Positions 1-10,660 of a DNA stretch of 64,000 nucleotides are shown here, in pieces. Source of the stretch: Spodoptera frugiperda (taxonomy: Eukaryota > Arthropoda > Insecta > Lepidoptera > Noctuidae). Location of the stretch: NCBI RefSeq assembly GCF_023101765.2, contig NC_064213.1:9300001-9364000 (forward strand), in the 5' to 3' direction. Within the stretch, counting starts at the first letter, position 1, and every line of letters begins with the position of its first letter. The notes under the pieces are model-generated. The model was not told the DNA's origin. It worked only from the letters and a program-made list of their open reading frames with translations, and did not search any database. The position numbers were made by a program, and so were the translations under genes.

Positions 1-1702
1 ACTATAAACGTATACAATATACTAAATTAATATGTGTAGTCACTTTGAGTGCTTCTATTAAGACTCACCTGTCCTATTAAAACAACCAAATAACAATATT
101 ATGAGCGTGTACGGTAATTGCTTGCCTTGATTATTTACATCGCTTAGGAAGAGCGGAAAGTGACGCACGTCTTTGGTACTTTGATGGTAAATTAGACTTT
201 ATTATGAGTTACCTAAGTATGTTTTTGGTTTGTCATGTTACCATGTCATTGATCCAAAGCAAATGATTGCTTCTTAAAGCTTTATCATTGAAATTAGTCG
301 TTGTCAAACAATAACTCAATAAAAGTTTAATTAACAAAGGCATGTTAAATCGCCCTGTCGTTAAATTAATACTCCATAAAATACTTGTAAAGGTAGACAT
401 TAAATATTTAAATAAGAATGCCCATTTCTGATAAGATGCTATAAAATTCTAAGATACTCCTACGTTACAAAGGTAGGGCGGCCATTACTGCTATTTTCGC
501 GCCAACCGAAATGGCACGCCGTTGCCCTTTTGAATTTCGAATCAAGAAAATTAAATGTGAAATGTTTTTCTGGAATTTTAATTGTAGATTGTAAAGTTTT
601 TTTTTATAAAGCATTATGGAGCTGAATTGTTCGTCATCAACATACTACTGATGAAATTCTTTCGTCGCTTGGCAGACGGGTTTGAGCTCACAATTTAATT
701 GGTTGGTGTATCAGAGCGCTGTAAAGCAACAGAGCTATATATTTGACAAAGACCTTCAGGCTTAAAAGTAGTCTTTGGCAGTCAAATGTCAAATGTAGTT
801 CCTAAATCGGTTCTTAAACACTGCAAAGGCGAATAGCAGTAATGACAGCAATACAGGCAGTACTTAACCATCACTACAGGCAATACAAAAACCAAACTAA
901 TTTATCACATAACAATAAATTTACTCTAGACATTAATTTTGACATGTTAAACATCATTAAACGCTACGCATTATCCATTATTGTGTGGAACATTTCAATT
1001 TCATTGACAATTTCTATTGAACTATTGTGTCGGCAGCCATTACGAGGGCTTCCAATATTGTGACGTGAGAATAATGTAATATGTCTGCTACTATTTACGT
1101 GTTATACTAAACTAATGTATGGTTTCGTTAATATAGACACTGTGTATAGAAAGTGAGTTAGAAAAGTGAAGAGTGTTTACGTGTATAGTAGATACGAATT
1201 ACCTTATAGGTAACAGCGATAACAGTCGAATGAAATGTCAAAAACTTTACTTTTCTATGTTTATGTAGGAGATCGCAACTTATTACGTCTAATAGTTCAC
1301 TTACTAGAAAAATTGAAATAAGTACATCGTCAAATGATTGAATGAAAATATGATTATTTTGGGATATTTTATTATATTGAAATGCAAAATAATTTATAAT
1401 CAATGACCCAGGAAGCTACCCTATTTCTTAACCAATGAGACCGAATTCTCAAATTTAATCATTTCGAAGAATTCTGTAATGTAAATAATACTTTTCCTGG
1501 TCCAAGAATAATTATTTTCCACTCCAGCCTCGATAACTATAATTCAGTATCAGTAGTCACGACTCAAAACATAGTTTTATGAAAAAAAGAAGGAAAGTCA
1601 AACCGAAGAGCGTCCATTTTGTTCAGCACGGCGACAAATAACCAACTAAAGTAATTTTCACTTCGAGTAACTTCCCAAGTTTCTACTATCCCATAAAATA
1701 AC
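1..1702. other. AT-rich DNA with no recognisable gene
   Basis: No exon-like stretch, splice-framed reading frame or recognised mobile element is visible. The open frames at 842-1063 (+) and 1158-1403 (-) are short, low in complexity and show no family resemblance. The one structure seen is a segment at about 1339-1421 that has a diverged partner near 4399-4480. Confidence 0.6.
1339..1421 (+). repeat. Dispersed repeat, copy 1 (partner at 4399-4480)
   Basis: About 83 bp shares its order of blocks with 4399-4480: both have a TGAATGA start, a TGATTATTT block, a TATTTTATTATATTGA block, AATAATTTAT and a TGACCCAG...CCCTA end. Divergence is substantial. I do not recognise the family. Confidence 0.5.
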
Positions 1703-1747
1703 TTGAACAGGAACGGACTAGAGCCATTTACTAAAAAAGAAAGATCA

Positions 1748-1761
1748 GGTAGTACGTGTTT
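1748..1761 (+). repeat. Target-site duplication, left copy, of LINE-A
   Basis: GGTAGTACGTGTTT occurs here and again, without a mismatch, at 2811-2824 directly after a 30-base poly(A) run. This is the expected footprint of target-primed reverse transcription. The preceding A (1747) may also belong to it, but on the right it cannot be told from the poly(A). Confidence 0.85.
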
Positions 1762-2778
1762 CGGGGGCCAAATGCCTCCTGCCGGAGGTTGTACGCGGGG
1801 ATCGTGCGGTCCATGGCCCTCTACGGAGCCCCTGTGTGGGCTCGAAAAGATGCGGCGACCAGCTCGGGCGCTGAACGTCTCAGAGGGTCATGGCCATCCG
1901 GGTGATCCGCGGATATCGCAGTCTCCGGAGAGGCGGCGAACCTCCCTGCCGGACTCCCGCCGTGAGATTTGGAGGCGAAGGTGCTCGCGCGCGTCTTTAG
2001 TTTGCGCGCCGACGCGCGTCGCGGGGCGAAAGTCCATTGGATTAGTGCGTGGCGGGATGAGCTCCGGCGCGATCTCATGGCAATGGCAACAGCGACTGTC
2101 GCAACCGAGGGCTGGGCTCGCTGTCATTAGCGGTAAGTCCCCTCTTTTGGCTAGAGAGGCGCCACGGCGTCCTCATTGCCTGACGCAGGTAACATGATAA
2201 ATGGAAGCTTCGGTAGGTTCCTGTTTCTGATTGGGCGGGAGAAACGCCCGGGTGTCATCACTGCAGACCGCCCGGAGGACACGGTGGAACATACGCTTGC
2301 GGTTTTGGGCTGAGCAAAAAAGAACGGCGCCCTCTCGCGTCCGGCACTGATACAAGCCATGGTCGGAAGGGGGACTGGGATGCCGTCTCCTCCTTCTGCG
2401 AGCAGAGCGCTAAGGAGGAGGCGGGGCGCGTGAGAGAACACCTCTTCACGCCCCAGCCGTCGCGAGAGTCCGGGCGTCGGGGATCGCGCGACGATCTCCG
2501 GCGACGTAAATAACTGCGGAGGGCGAGCAAGGGTAGCTCGCCGCCCGACCAGAACCAGATCGTGCGTATATCATATCGCGTCTCAAAGAGCCATCAGACC
2601 ACCACAGATGGGGCCCAGTAGGGTGAACTTAATCCGGAGCTGCGGTCTACCTAGCGGGTTTACCGGGGCTCCGGCTCGACAAGCAAGTAGGAACGACGTG
2701 GTTTTTAGTGTAAGAGTCTGAACTCCCTCTCGCCTCGCCCAAGGCGGGAGAAGTCATTACTAAAAATGATTTTCCACC

Positions 2779-2810
<32 letters not shown>
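1762..2810 (+). mobile_element. 5'-truncated, defective R1/Jockey-type LINE (family A) with poly(A) tail
   Basis: This is a GC-rich insertion in AT-rich DNA. The 5' part encodes the ORF2 region after the reverse-transcriptase core: a LYGAPVWA motif lies near 1819-1842, typical of R1-group LINEs. Downstream DNA matches the C-terminal region and 3' UTR of the better preserved copy at 10767-11514: the H-P-E-D-T-V-E-H region lies near 2260-2290 and the tail at about 2600-2780. The frame is broken by small indels, by an in-frame TGA near 1963 where the frame expects Trp, and by loss of a segment near 2310 relative to the other copy. It ends in a pure 30-base A run (2781-2810) and is flanked by a 14-bp target-site duplication. 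Family placement rests on motifs only, so the exact clade is uncertain. Confidence 0.85.
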
Positions 2811-2812
<2 letters not shown>

Positions 2813-2824
2813 TAGTACGTGTTT
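2811..2824 (+). repeat. Target-site duplication, right copy, of LINE-A
   Basis: Perfect repeat of 1748-1761, directly abutting the poly(A) run of the LINE. It fixes the insertion borders at 1762 and 2810. Confidence 0.85.
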
Positions 2825-3470
2825 GTAAACGGTTCCTCCGTTTTTGTAAAATAGCAGATTTCAATAAATTAGAATTTACCTAAATTGTAGTGTAAATAAG
2901 TAACCTAATTACCAGTTTCTGTAATCTATATATTGATGGGTATATTGTGTATGTGAATTGTTTTTTAAAAAGTAACCTGTGATAGATCACTACAGAAGAC
3001 TACTGTACTTTTGGGACGCGTTTAAACAAAATACTTGCGACAAAAATGTTACAAAACCATGTCACTAAAAAAAGAATAGCAAAAGGTGACTTTTGTAAAA
3101 CAATAAACAAACAAAGAATACACTTACGCCCATTTTATTTTTATGGAGAAATCATGAATCCATCCCTGTACCATCTGTACGCGGTTGTTGAACGAAGATC
3201 AAAGTTATAATTACCTCTAAATGTTTAATAGAAATCAACTGACTATAGTATTCTTGTGTGTTTTCGCTTACACTCAAGTTTTAGAAGAGATCAAAGTTTT
3301 ATAGTGTTCATGTTTTATGGTACAAAAATTTAAGATTAATTAGAGACCACTGGCAAACGGTAAAGGAAAATATGTTTGAAATCGAGAGGATTAATTCTCA
3401 AACGTTTCCGTGCGAGAAGAAATTTGTCATCAGCGACAGTTTATTTGCTATTAATGTGTGATGTGATGGC
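2825..3470. other. AT-rich DNA, nothing recognised
   Basis: No coding signal, splice-framed open frame or known repeat is visible in this stretch. Confidence 0.5.
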
Positions 3471-3554
3471 AAAAAGACATGTTTTATGTACGTAATCACA
3501 AGCCTGTTTCCCAATGAGCAAGTAATGAACAGAAAGATAATTATGTTCCATAAA
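3471..3554 (+). repeat. Direct repeat, copy 1 (partner at 3736-3822)
   Basis: Both copies begin AAAAAGACATG, contain TATGTACGTAATCACAA and AACAGAAAGATA, and end TCCATAAA. Identity is roughly 80 percent by eye with small indels. The copies are about 265 bp apart and bracket the GC-rich patch at 3606-3662. The family is not recognised. Confidence 0.7.
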
Positions 3555-3605
3555 CCTTTTTTTCAACCTCAACTAACCGAAACGGTTGCTCTAAATCATG
3601 GAGCA

Positions 3606-3683
3606 CAGAAGACCCTGTGCCGCATCGGCCAGTGCCGGTCGAACTGGTGGCCCGCCGACAGCAAAAATAAATTGTTAAAGTAA
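3606..3683 (+). CDS. Exon-like GC-rich patch ending in a stop (hypothetical)
   Basis: The sequence stands out from its AT-rich surroundings. In one plus-strand frame the 19 codons from 3606 to 3662 all end in G or C, a bias common in lepidopteran coding exons but unlikely here by chance. The peptide contains CRIGQC and SNWWPADSKNK, followed by a few AT-ending codons and a TAA at 3681-3683. A possible acceptor AG lies at 3607-3608 (GGAGCACAG), and a weak donor-like GTAAAT overlaps the stop. The protein family is not recognised. Frames on the minus strand are also open and G/C-rich, so strand is uncertain. It could instead be a fragment of an unrecognised mobile element, since direct repeats flank it. 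Confidence 0.3.
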   Translation, partial: QKTLCRIGQCRSNWWPADSKNKLLK

Positions 3684-3735
3684 ATTTAAGCCAAATGTGA
3701 AAAAGATTGCAAGCACTATGGAGTGTCACGCTTCA

Positions 3736-3822
3736 AAAAGACATGTGTATATGTACGTAATCACAACCCTGTTGTCCAAGGGAGCAGGCAGAAAAAACAG
3801 AAAGATAGATTACGCTCCATAA
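3736..3822 (+). repeat. Direct repeat, copy 2 (partner at 3471-3554)
   Basis: Diverged copy of 3471-3554 in the same orientation. The pair may mark an old local duplication or the ends of an unrecognised element. Confidence 0.7.
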
Positions 3823-4398
3823 ATTTTAAACACTTCTAGAATTTTGTAATTTATAACACCTACCCCAAAAGTAACTGCATTGCAGCGCCACTGCTGATTA
3901 AAATCCGTATAATTAGTGATCAAAATTACTAACACAATATTGCTACCCGTTCTTGTGTAACAGAACCACAAATGGACCACAACTCTATCACAGCTCGCCA
4001 ACACATTTCCCGAAATTAGTAACCGCCACATATTAATTATAAAACAAACTAAAAGGTCCCATTATGGTCCCTTCGTTAAATAATAATAATTGCTGTAGTT
4101 TAAAGTTACATAACTGTTAGGGACTAAACAATAATTTACCACAGTTGGTTGCCCTTTTCTCATAAGTCCATTTGCACTACCGGGTATTAATGAAATCATC
4201 TGTATTCTATACCATTAAAAAATAATTTTGGCAGGATGATTCTTCTACATAAATAGGCTAGATGCCTACTAGTCAAATTCAATACCTTTTTCGAAACGTC
4301 AAAAAACGATATTCTTTGTGAACTTTGTATGAAATATTCTATTATGACATCATCAGATTTTTACGTCAAATAGCAGACTTAAGTAAGTAGTTCATCTA
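3823..4398. other. AT-rich DNA, nothing recognised
   Basis: Only short scattered open frames are present, with no motif, coding bias or repeat that I can name. Confidence 0.5.
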
Positions 4399-4480
4399 TG
4401 AATGAGAGTGTGATTATTTATCAATATTTTATTATATTGAAAAGTTGTAATAATTTATTTTGACCCAGTCATTATCCCTA
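4399..4480 (+). repeat. Dispersed repeat, copy 2 (partner at 1339-1421)
   Basis: Shares block order with 1339-1421. The DNA directly after it is a minus-strand LINE 3' end, so the repeat may have been cut off by that insertion. Confidence 0.5.
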
Positions 4481-4590
4481 TTATCATCATCATTATCAGC
4501 TGGATTACGTCCACTGCTGGCCCGAGAACCCATATTTAAAGTAGAGAGTTTGCCGTAATCCTCACGCTTGGCAAGCGATTAGGGATCACA
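4481..4590 (-). mobile_element. LINE 3'-end fragment with ATG-rich tail
   Basis: Read on the minus strand, the 3' end runs GCCAGCAGTGGACGTAATC then GCTGATAATGATGATGATAA. The phrase CAGCAGTGGACGT plus a (TGATGA)n microsatellite tail is the familiar 3' end of RTE/CR1-like lepidopteran LINEs. A related plus-strand copy lies at 57977-58041. The extent upstream is approximate. Confidence 0.6.
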
Positions 4591-4599
4591 GTCAAATTA

Positions 4600-7220
4600 C
4601 CAATATTTTAGCGAAAGAATATTACTGCTGTGTTGAAATATATCTTAGAACAAATTGTAAACAATGTATCTGTTAAAACTGTATTCTCTTTGAATAAAGT
4701 TAAATTTATTTCATCGAATAACTTCGACGAGTAAAATTCTGCAATTCCTCTTCTTCTTCTTTTTACCATTATCTGAGTTCCAATGTCTTTTGAGGCGTGA
4801 ATTTTGCATTTTACTTACTACTAGTTTAAATATTGTAGTTTCCACAATTAATGGAAACTAGACTTCTTTTAATCGAATTTATAAAAATCAGGCTTTTGTT
4901 TCTCCTTATGTTTATCTTTCTCAAAGAAGCAGATCATTCATTTATTGTGATTACTTTAATTGTGGCTGTACTTCCTTAGATTATAATTGAAATGTTCCGT
5001 AGTACTAAAATATATTTTTAGAATCTGATGACGTATATTACATTTGTAACTTTACATAATTCACAGAATCACAATACAAACAATTTTACATATCAAAAAG
5101 CAATGTCATTTATTTATCAACAGAAATTCATTTCAATATAACATTCTAAAATTCCTATTTCAACTATAAAATATTTGCGAAACAATTTTGGCTAGCACAT
5201 CACAATGCTCGTGCGTTTGCCAGCATTTTCGTCCTGGCAACAGGACTAACAATATATTTCTTTGAAATAAAAAATAATCTTACGAACTCACGAACCATGA
5301 AATTGTGGCCATTTCCATCTAATTCTAACGTTTTCAGCGGACCGTTGTGGTATTTCATTCAAATGATACTAGTTAGTCACTTGGGTCGTGTCCAAATATC
5401 TATTAGCTATGTACATTACGTACTTCGGTATACATTATACACATTGACACTGTATTGGTGTCATCACCTGTCGCGAATCGAGTTTATGTATGGACATTAG
5501 ATTATAATTAGATTAGTCTTCCCGAAACCGTGAGACGTGCGTCAAACTGTACAAAACGATTATCTAGCGTGTTAACTTACTTATACAAATAAATGTGTGA
5601 AACTTTAGAAAAACCATACTAGATTTACGCAAGAAAATAATCTAACCGTAACCGTCTAGCCGTGAACAAACAGGCATAATTTTTAACAAAACGAGACATC
5701 GATTTGGTCGTACAATCGATACCAATTGCACCCCAGACGATTACTGCTAGACCTACGTAAATCATATCACGCGATACCCAATTACCTATATGATATATTA
5801 CCGCACGATAAAGTCTACTTATTATTTTAATACCTAGGTCTCCAGCTGTCTCACATCCAGAAATATTGACGAAACCTATAAAATTTCTCGTCTCTAAAGA
5901 AGAATAACTGTTTTGACGATTTGTTTTAATTTTACTGCCGCTTTTACGCCTGTGGTGGTCGATTCCTGTACGGAGCAGATGTGTGCGAATAAATATCTCA
6001 TGTAAAGATAAACACAATCTTTCTAAATGAAACTATAATTTTAAAAATATTGCTTGCAGAAAAGAACACTGTTGCTCGACGCTTTCTTGTCTAATATTAT
6101 TTTACATCTGCACAACCCTTTTTACGACTGGTCTTTGTAATCAATCGCCACGATCGAATAAAGAATTTAAAAGTATGACACATCCTCATAACTATAGGAA
6201 CTCTAGTATCTTCCATCCAGCTATTATCAGCAGTAAAGAGTAGCCTAGTTTTATTAAAAATGACACATAAAACTGTTGGTAACGAGTGCCAAGTGCGGCG
6301 GATACTATTCATAATAGACATAATGCACACTACGTGAATCACATCGGAATTTTCACTCAATTTATAATGGAATAAATTTAAATACAGGTAGGTGATTTAA
6401 AAACTGTAGAATGGATGGTTTTGTTCAGTATCGTTACATTACGTTTAACTCGGTAAAACGTTTCTATTTATTATTTGTACGTATTTTTTATACACCTGCG
6501 TATCTACAAAAATAACCGTCGCTGCAAGCCGTAATGAAAAACTAAAGAAATTTTTCATCATGGGTTTTTTCGTGGATAATACTTTATGAATAAATGCCAC
6601 TAGGCAATATGTCCCCCACTGTATACTGTATACCTACTAGTACCATAACGAATATTCACATTCGCATTCGTGAATATACGCACATTTTTTGACAATCGCA
6701 TTAGCAATTTAATGCGAATATGAACGTCATTAAAACGTACTAAAACCTAAATAAAATATTTTAAATAAATAAATGAATATTTAATCAACCGAGAATTCCA
6801 CTTCACACTCCTTAATTCACAAATATTAAATCAATTTCAAATCCACTTCACACTTCTTATTTCGACAATCATTCCAGATTTAACCATTATAAACAACCTT
6901 TTTTAACATAACACAACGTTCATCCAACGCTCAATCATCCTGTTTTAGACCAGATCTCTCAATGTCATAATCGTCGAACTATAGCAGAACTAACAATTGG
7001 ATTATTGAACTATTGTTGGTTCTATCTTCAGTTGGACAAAGGATTGTAGTTGGTGTGGAAAGCTGCCAGCTAATAGGCTGTATACTGTATAGACAATGGT
7101 GGCCAATCGATACGGTCAGAGACAAGCAGTCTAGCTTTCTGTTCTTGCTGTTAGTGGTTCTATAGAGACTTTTGTATAATAATTTTGGTTATACAAAGAT
7201 TTAAGATTAAAGTAATTGAA
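4600..7220. other. AT-rich DNA with two unassigned minus-strand open frames
   Basis: Two minus-strand open frames lie close together: 130 codons at 5625-6017 and 87 codons at 6097-6360, in different frames. The first has a hydrophobic stretch (GLAVIVWGAIGI) that could be a membrane segment. Neither shows a known domain, coding bias or splice context, and frames of this length occur several times in the window in clearly non-coding DNA, so I do not annotate them as genes. No repeat is recognised here. Confidence 0.4.
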
Positions 7221-7320
7221 TTAGAGTTTGTTTAGACTCTTATTATCTTTTCACTTATTCCTACTGACATATGTAGGTATAGGTAATTGTGGTTTGGTTA
7301 GGGATGTTTCTGATTTTAAA

Positions 7321-7446
7321 TCGGTTTTTAACCTTATCACTATAGCAATAAAGTTGAGGTTGAGGTGTAAGAAAATAAGTCAATCGATTTTCAACCTTAT
7401 TATTGTAGCAATAAAGTTGAGGTTGACGTGTAGGAAAGGAAGTCAT
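7321..7446 (+). repeat. Two tandem 63-bp units
   Basis: Units 7321-7383 and 7384-7446 share AGCAATAAAGTTGAGGTTGA and similar flanks, differing at about 11 positions. The period is a multiple of three and the plus frame is open through both units, giving a repeated IAIKLRL / VAIKLRL peptide, but nothing else suggests coding. Confidence 0.75.
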
Positions 7447-7600
7447 ATTGCAACTATGTGAACACATATTGCTTAAAATACACATTTTAAAAGACATTGT
7501 TTTTAATTAAATAGATACTTTTACGATGGCATTAGTACGTCATAACGACTTTCCAGATACAATATTGAAAACTACCGCAACTTGAAGCTAACATTATTAT

Positions 7601-7868
7601 GGTATAAACCGGTAAACTAGCAGACGGATCACCTGATGGTAAGCAAGTGCCGCCGACACCCGAAACACCAGAGGCGATTCAAGTGCGTTGCCGGCGTTTC
7701 AGGACTTGTTGGGGAATCGGGGTTGGGAAAATTGGGAAATGGGTAATTGGGCCTCCGGTAGCCTGACTCAAACAACGCAAGCGTTATTTCACGTCGGTTT
7801 TATGTGAGACCGAGGTATTACTTCGGTTGAACCGGCCCATTCATGCCGAAGCATGGCTCTCCCATACT
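7601..7868 (+). repeat. Dispersed repeat family B, long copy
   Basis: Carries the family phrases GACGGATCACCTGATGGTAA, AAACACCAGAGGCG, GCGTTGCCGGCGTTT and, further on, CAACGCAAGCGTTATTTCAC and CGAAGCATGGCTC. At least five other places in the window share parts of it. It is a familiar lepidopteran interspersed repeat with no coding capacity that I can see. Exact ends are not defined. Confidence 0.7.
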
Positions 7869-8635
7869 TCACACTTTCTAATAGTGTAATACATACCATT
7901 CAAAAATCAATTAAATGTTATTAGAACGTCACAGCTGTACCGCTTACAAGCGCTTTAAACACAAACTATAACAAACCAGTACCTACTTATAAATTACCAA
8001 TACATTATTAGTTCCCTAGTTTTCAACTTCATGCATGAAGTTCTCAACTATGAGGTTTTAATTGCGAGCTTATAAACAAGTAGTTGTGGGTTTTACATGC
8101 ATAAGAGTGAAGTTGCATAATAGTAGAAGTATTTAAAACTTTTCTTCCGTAAACTGCATGGTTGAGTGGCTTTTAGTTCGAGGATTGAGTACAATATTCT
8201 CGGTTTCCTGAGCAAAGTATTTCTGACTGGTTTTGTAGCTTTCAAAAGAGTCAGTAGCATCGAAAAATGTTGAGAACTCTGGTACTGAATCAATCTTTAT
8301 CTTCTTACATTGGTTGGTTTATTCGAGCCGGCCAATCAGAGCGTCGAACGTGCTCTCGTTTAGATTACTTTAAACGTAAAGCAAACTCATACTAAGAGGC
8401 TATATATTAAACTTATAACATAGTTAAGTGGCAAAAAGTATAGTAAGTTTCTTCTTGACCTTACAGTAGCTGTGTCCTTGCCGTATCTACTAGTTAAGAT
8501 CGTATGTGGGCAGATCTTTTTAATGCAGTTTCTTACGTCAGTTAAAGTAAGTATACAAAGATTTTAATTTGTTTTTCACTTGATTCACGATATTATTTAC
8601 CCGATGTAAATAGAACTTACCCTACTCTAAGTACC
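7869..8635. other. AT-rich DNA, nothing recognised
   Basis: No convincing exon or repeat is visible. The minus frame at 8093-8293 lacks any supporting signal. Confidence 0.45.
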
Positions 8636-8783
8636 TTTTTTGAGAGACGAAAATCATCTAATGACTTTCCGCCTTGAGCGAGGCGAGAAGGAGTGTCAAA
8701 CTCTTACTGACTAAAAACCACCCCGTTCCTACTCCTGCTTTTCGACCCGGAGCCCTGGTAACCTGCTACGTAGTATGCAGCTC
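8636..8783 (-). mobile_element. Family A LINE 3' tail, solo copy
   Basis: Reverse complement of the 3' tail of the LINE at 1762-2810: T run at the left, then the complement of TCATTAGATGATTTTCGTC, the AGGCGG-type motif, and the complement of CTTACTGACTAAAAACCACC. Only the tail of about 150 bp is present, which suits strong 5' truncation. Confidence 0.8.
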
Positions 8784-9086
8784 ACTCGAAGTACATAACA
8801 CTGCATACGCCATAACAAAGAAAAATAATACAACAACTCTTTTATTATACTTTCAACATAAACACAAAGAAGTAAAATAATGATAATAGGTGTTTATATC
8901 GCAAGCAGCCGCAAACTGCGCGCAGTCTCCGCGAGCCGTTTGTTCGCTCACTTTATTTACTACACTAACTAAATAAGCCACTTTTTGTCGGTTTACTTTG
9001 TTTTATATTATTAGCTAACTAGACTATATACCTTACATAACAAACATTATCTAACAACTTTTTATTCATTCGTAATTTGAGGCTTT
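8784..9086. other. Spacer with a small CpG-rich patch
   Basis: A CpG-dense stretch at about 8900-8945 (with CAAACTGCGCGCAGTCTCCG) stands out in AT-rich DNA. Two plus frames are open across it, but no splice pair or stop supports an exon. It could be a repeat fragment or a regulatory patch. Confidence 0.3.
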
Positions 9087-9270
9087 AGGGTGCTTTTTGA
9101 CTAAAGATGTGCTATGCTTTGATGCGTTGCGTGGATACGTTTGGCTTCCGCTAATCATATTCATTGGTACACTTAGTGCTGGTGGAAATGGACTCAGCTA
9201 AGTTATGTTTTTATATGGAAAGATGCGTGCTATGGATGGCTTCCCTACTATCGATACATTACTCGCTCGC
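9087..9270 (+). mobile_element. Family E element, truncated copy
   Basis: Starts with AGGGTGCTTTTTGACTAAAG and shares TACGTTTGGCTTCC and GGATGGCTTCCCTACTA-type phrases with 28226-28534. It loses its right end at a family A tail (9271-9360), which suggests insertion or recombination at that point. It is non-coding and probably a MITE-like DNA element. Confidence 0.55.
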
Positions 9271-9360
9271 GACTCGAAAAGCAGATATATAGTAAGAGTC
9301 TGACACTCCCTCTGACCTCATCCAAGGTGGAAGAAATCATTGAATGATTTTTCCCCTCAA
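9271..9360 (+). mobile_element. Family A LINE 3' tail, solo copy
   Basis: Begins in the CTCGAAAAGCAG phrase and runs through AGTAAGAGTCTGACACTCCC to the TCATTGAATGATTT end, the conserved 3' tail of family A. It abuts the truncated E element on its left. Confidence 0.75.
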
Positions 9361-9859
9361 ACCCAGAAAGCGCCCTTCGTCACAGATTCAACTAAGTGTA
9401 AGAGAACCTGCAATAACTTTTTGACTAGAACCAAAAGTTAGAACGAACACTTTGAATTTGTTGAAAATAATAACCGGTCCTAATAGAAGAAGACATGAAG
9501 CCACTCCACACTACCAATGCCGAAAATCGATCTTAATCCGAACACAGTAGATTGAGATTGGACAAATTATTTATTTAAAAACCTACACAAGTACAATTAC
9601 CACAAAGAGTTTCATCAACTGATCTAGTTTTCTATCATTGAACTGTCAATAAATTCAAAAGATTTATTCGTAGAATCGATACGAGAATTGGGTTAAACAA
9701 TCGAATGCTGTTTGTTGATAATGCTAATAGGAACAGGTGCACCTCTGATCTGACAGTATTTAGAAACAATGATTCATGATAAAGATTAATTTCATATTTT
9801 ATTTTTATAAAGCGTTTTAAAGAGGTACGATATAAAAAAATCCAACTTGTTGCGTAGGC
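9361..9859. other. AT-rich DNA, nothing recognised
   Basis: No repeat or exon-like signal is visible in this 500-bp stretch. Confidence 0.5.
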
Positions 9860-9990
9860 TTTTTTGAATAGGGAAAATCATCCAATGACTGCTCTCACCT
9901 TAGGTGAGGCGAAAGGGAGTGTCAGACGCTTACTAACTAAAAACCACCCAGTTCCTTCGTCCGTTCTGTTAAGTCTTAAGAAGCGGTAAC
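9860..9990 (-). mobile_element. Family A LINE 3' tail, head-to-head pair, left member
   Basis: T run at 9860-9865, then the complement of the family A tail. It lies head-to-head with the plus-strand copy at 9996-10132, so the pair forms an imperfect inverted repeat of about 270 bp with T and A runs at the outer edges. Confidence 0.8.
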
Positions 9991-9995
9991 TTAAC

Positions 9996-10132
9996 CCTAA
10001 GCTGCGAACTGCCGGGTTACCGGGGCTCCGGCTTGAAAAGCAGTGTGATTTTTGAGTCAGTAAGAGTCTGACACTCCCCTCACATTGCCCGAGGCGGGAG
10101 AAGTCATTGGATGATTTCCCACCCTCAAAAAA
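9996..10132 (+). mobile_element. Family A LINE 3' tail, head-to-head pair, right member
   Basis: Runs from AAGCTGCGAACTGCCGGGTT through CAGTAAGAGTCTGACACTCC and GAGGCGGGAGAAGTCATTGG to a short A run at 10127-10132. It is the mirror partner of 9860-9990. Confidence 0.8.
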
Positions 10133-10660
10133 TGGCTACGGTAACTGTTGTTCATCAGAAAGACCAGTCTTATATTTTTACTTTTGACGTGCTAGTGTTT
10201 ACAGACGTGCAAAAACAAGTATGATATGTACCATATTTAAATACCAAAAACAATTAACGTACTTATTCCTTCTATAAATCACAAACAGCATCACATGCGC
10301 AGCGCAAAATCCCAAAACGCATTTCATAAAATTTAAAATGAAATATCGAATATCTATAAAAGCGAACTAGAAAATGGCATCTCAGCCATTAAAAGCGACT
10401 TCCAGTAACAATAGGGAATATTATCTGATTCAGATGTGAAAAGAACTGCGACTCTTAGAAACGGAGTAGTGTAATCCATCAAATAATAAGGTCACGTCAG
10501 ATCTGGCAACTCGTTCATATTGCTCACGTACTCACTGATACTGTAGATTACAGAGACAATCGAACGAAGACTTACATTCTTCACTCATTCATTTATTCAG
10601 TCATTCAATATTTAAGGCATGATATTATCGATAGATGCAGATTTTAAATTAATTTTGTTT
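10133..10660. other. AT-rich DNA, nothing recognised
   Basis: No coding or repeat signal is seen. Confidence 0.5.

Noticed and set aside
1703..2530. Frames of 60-164 codons on both strands
   Set aside because: Open frames here reflect GC-rich decayed LINE sequence; the true element frame is broken.
5625..6360. Neighbouring minus-strand frames of 130 and 87 codons
   Set aside because: Different frames, no recognised motif, no splice signals. Comparable lengths occur by chance in this window.
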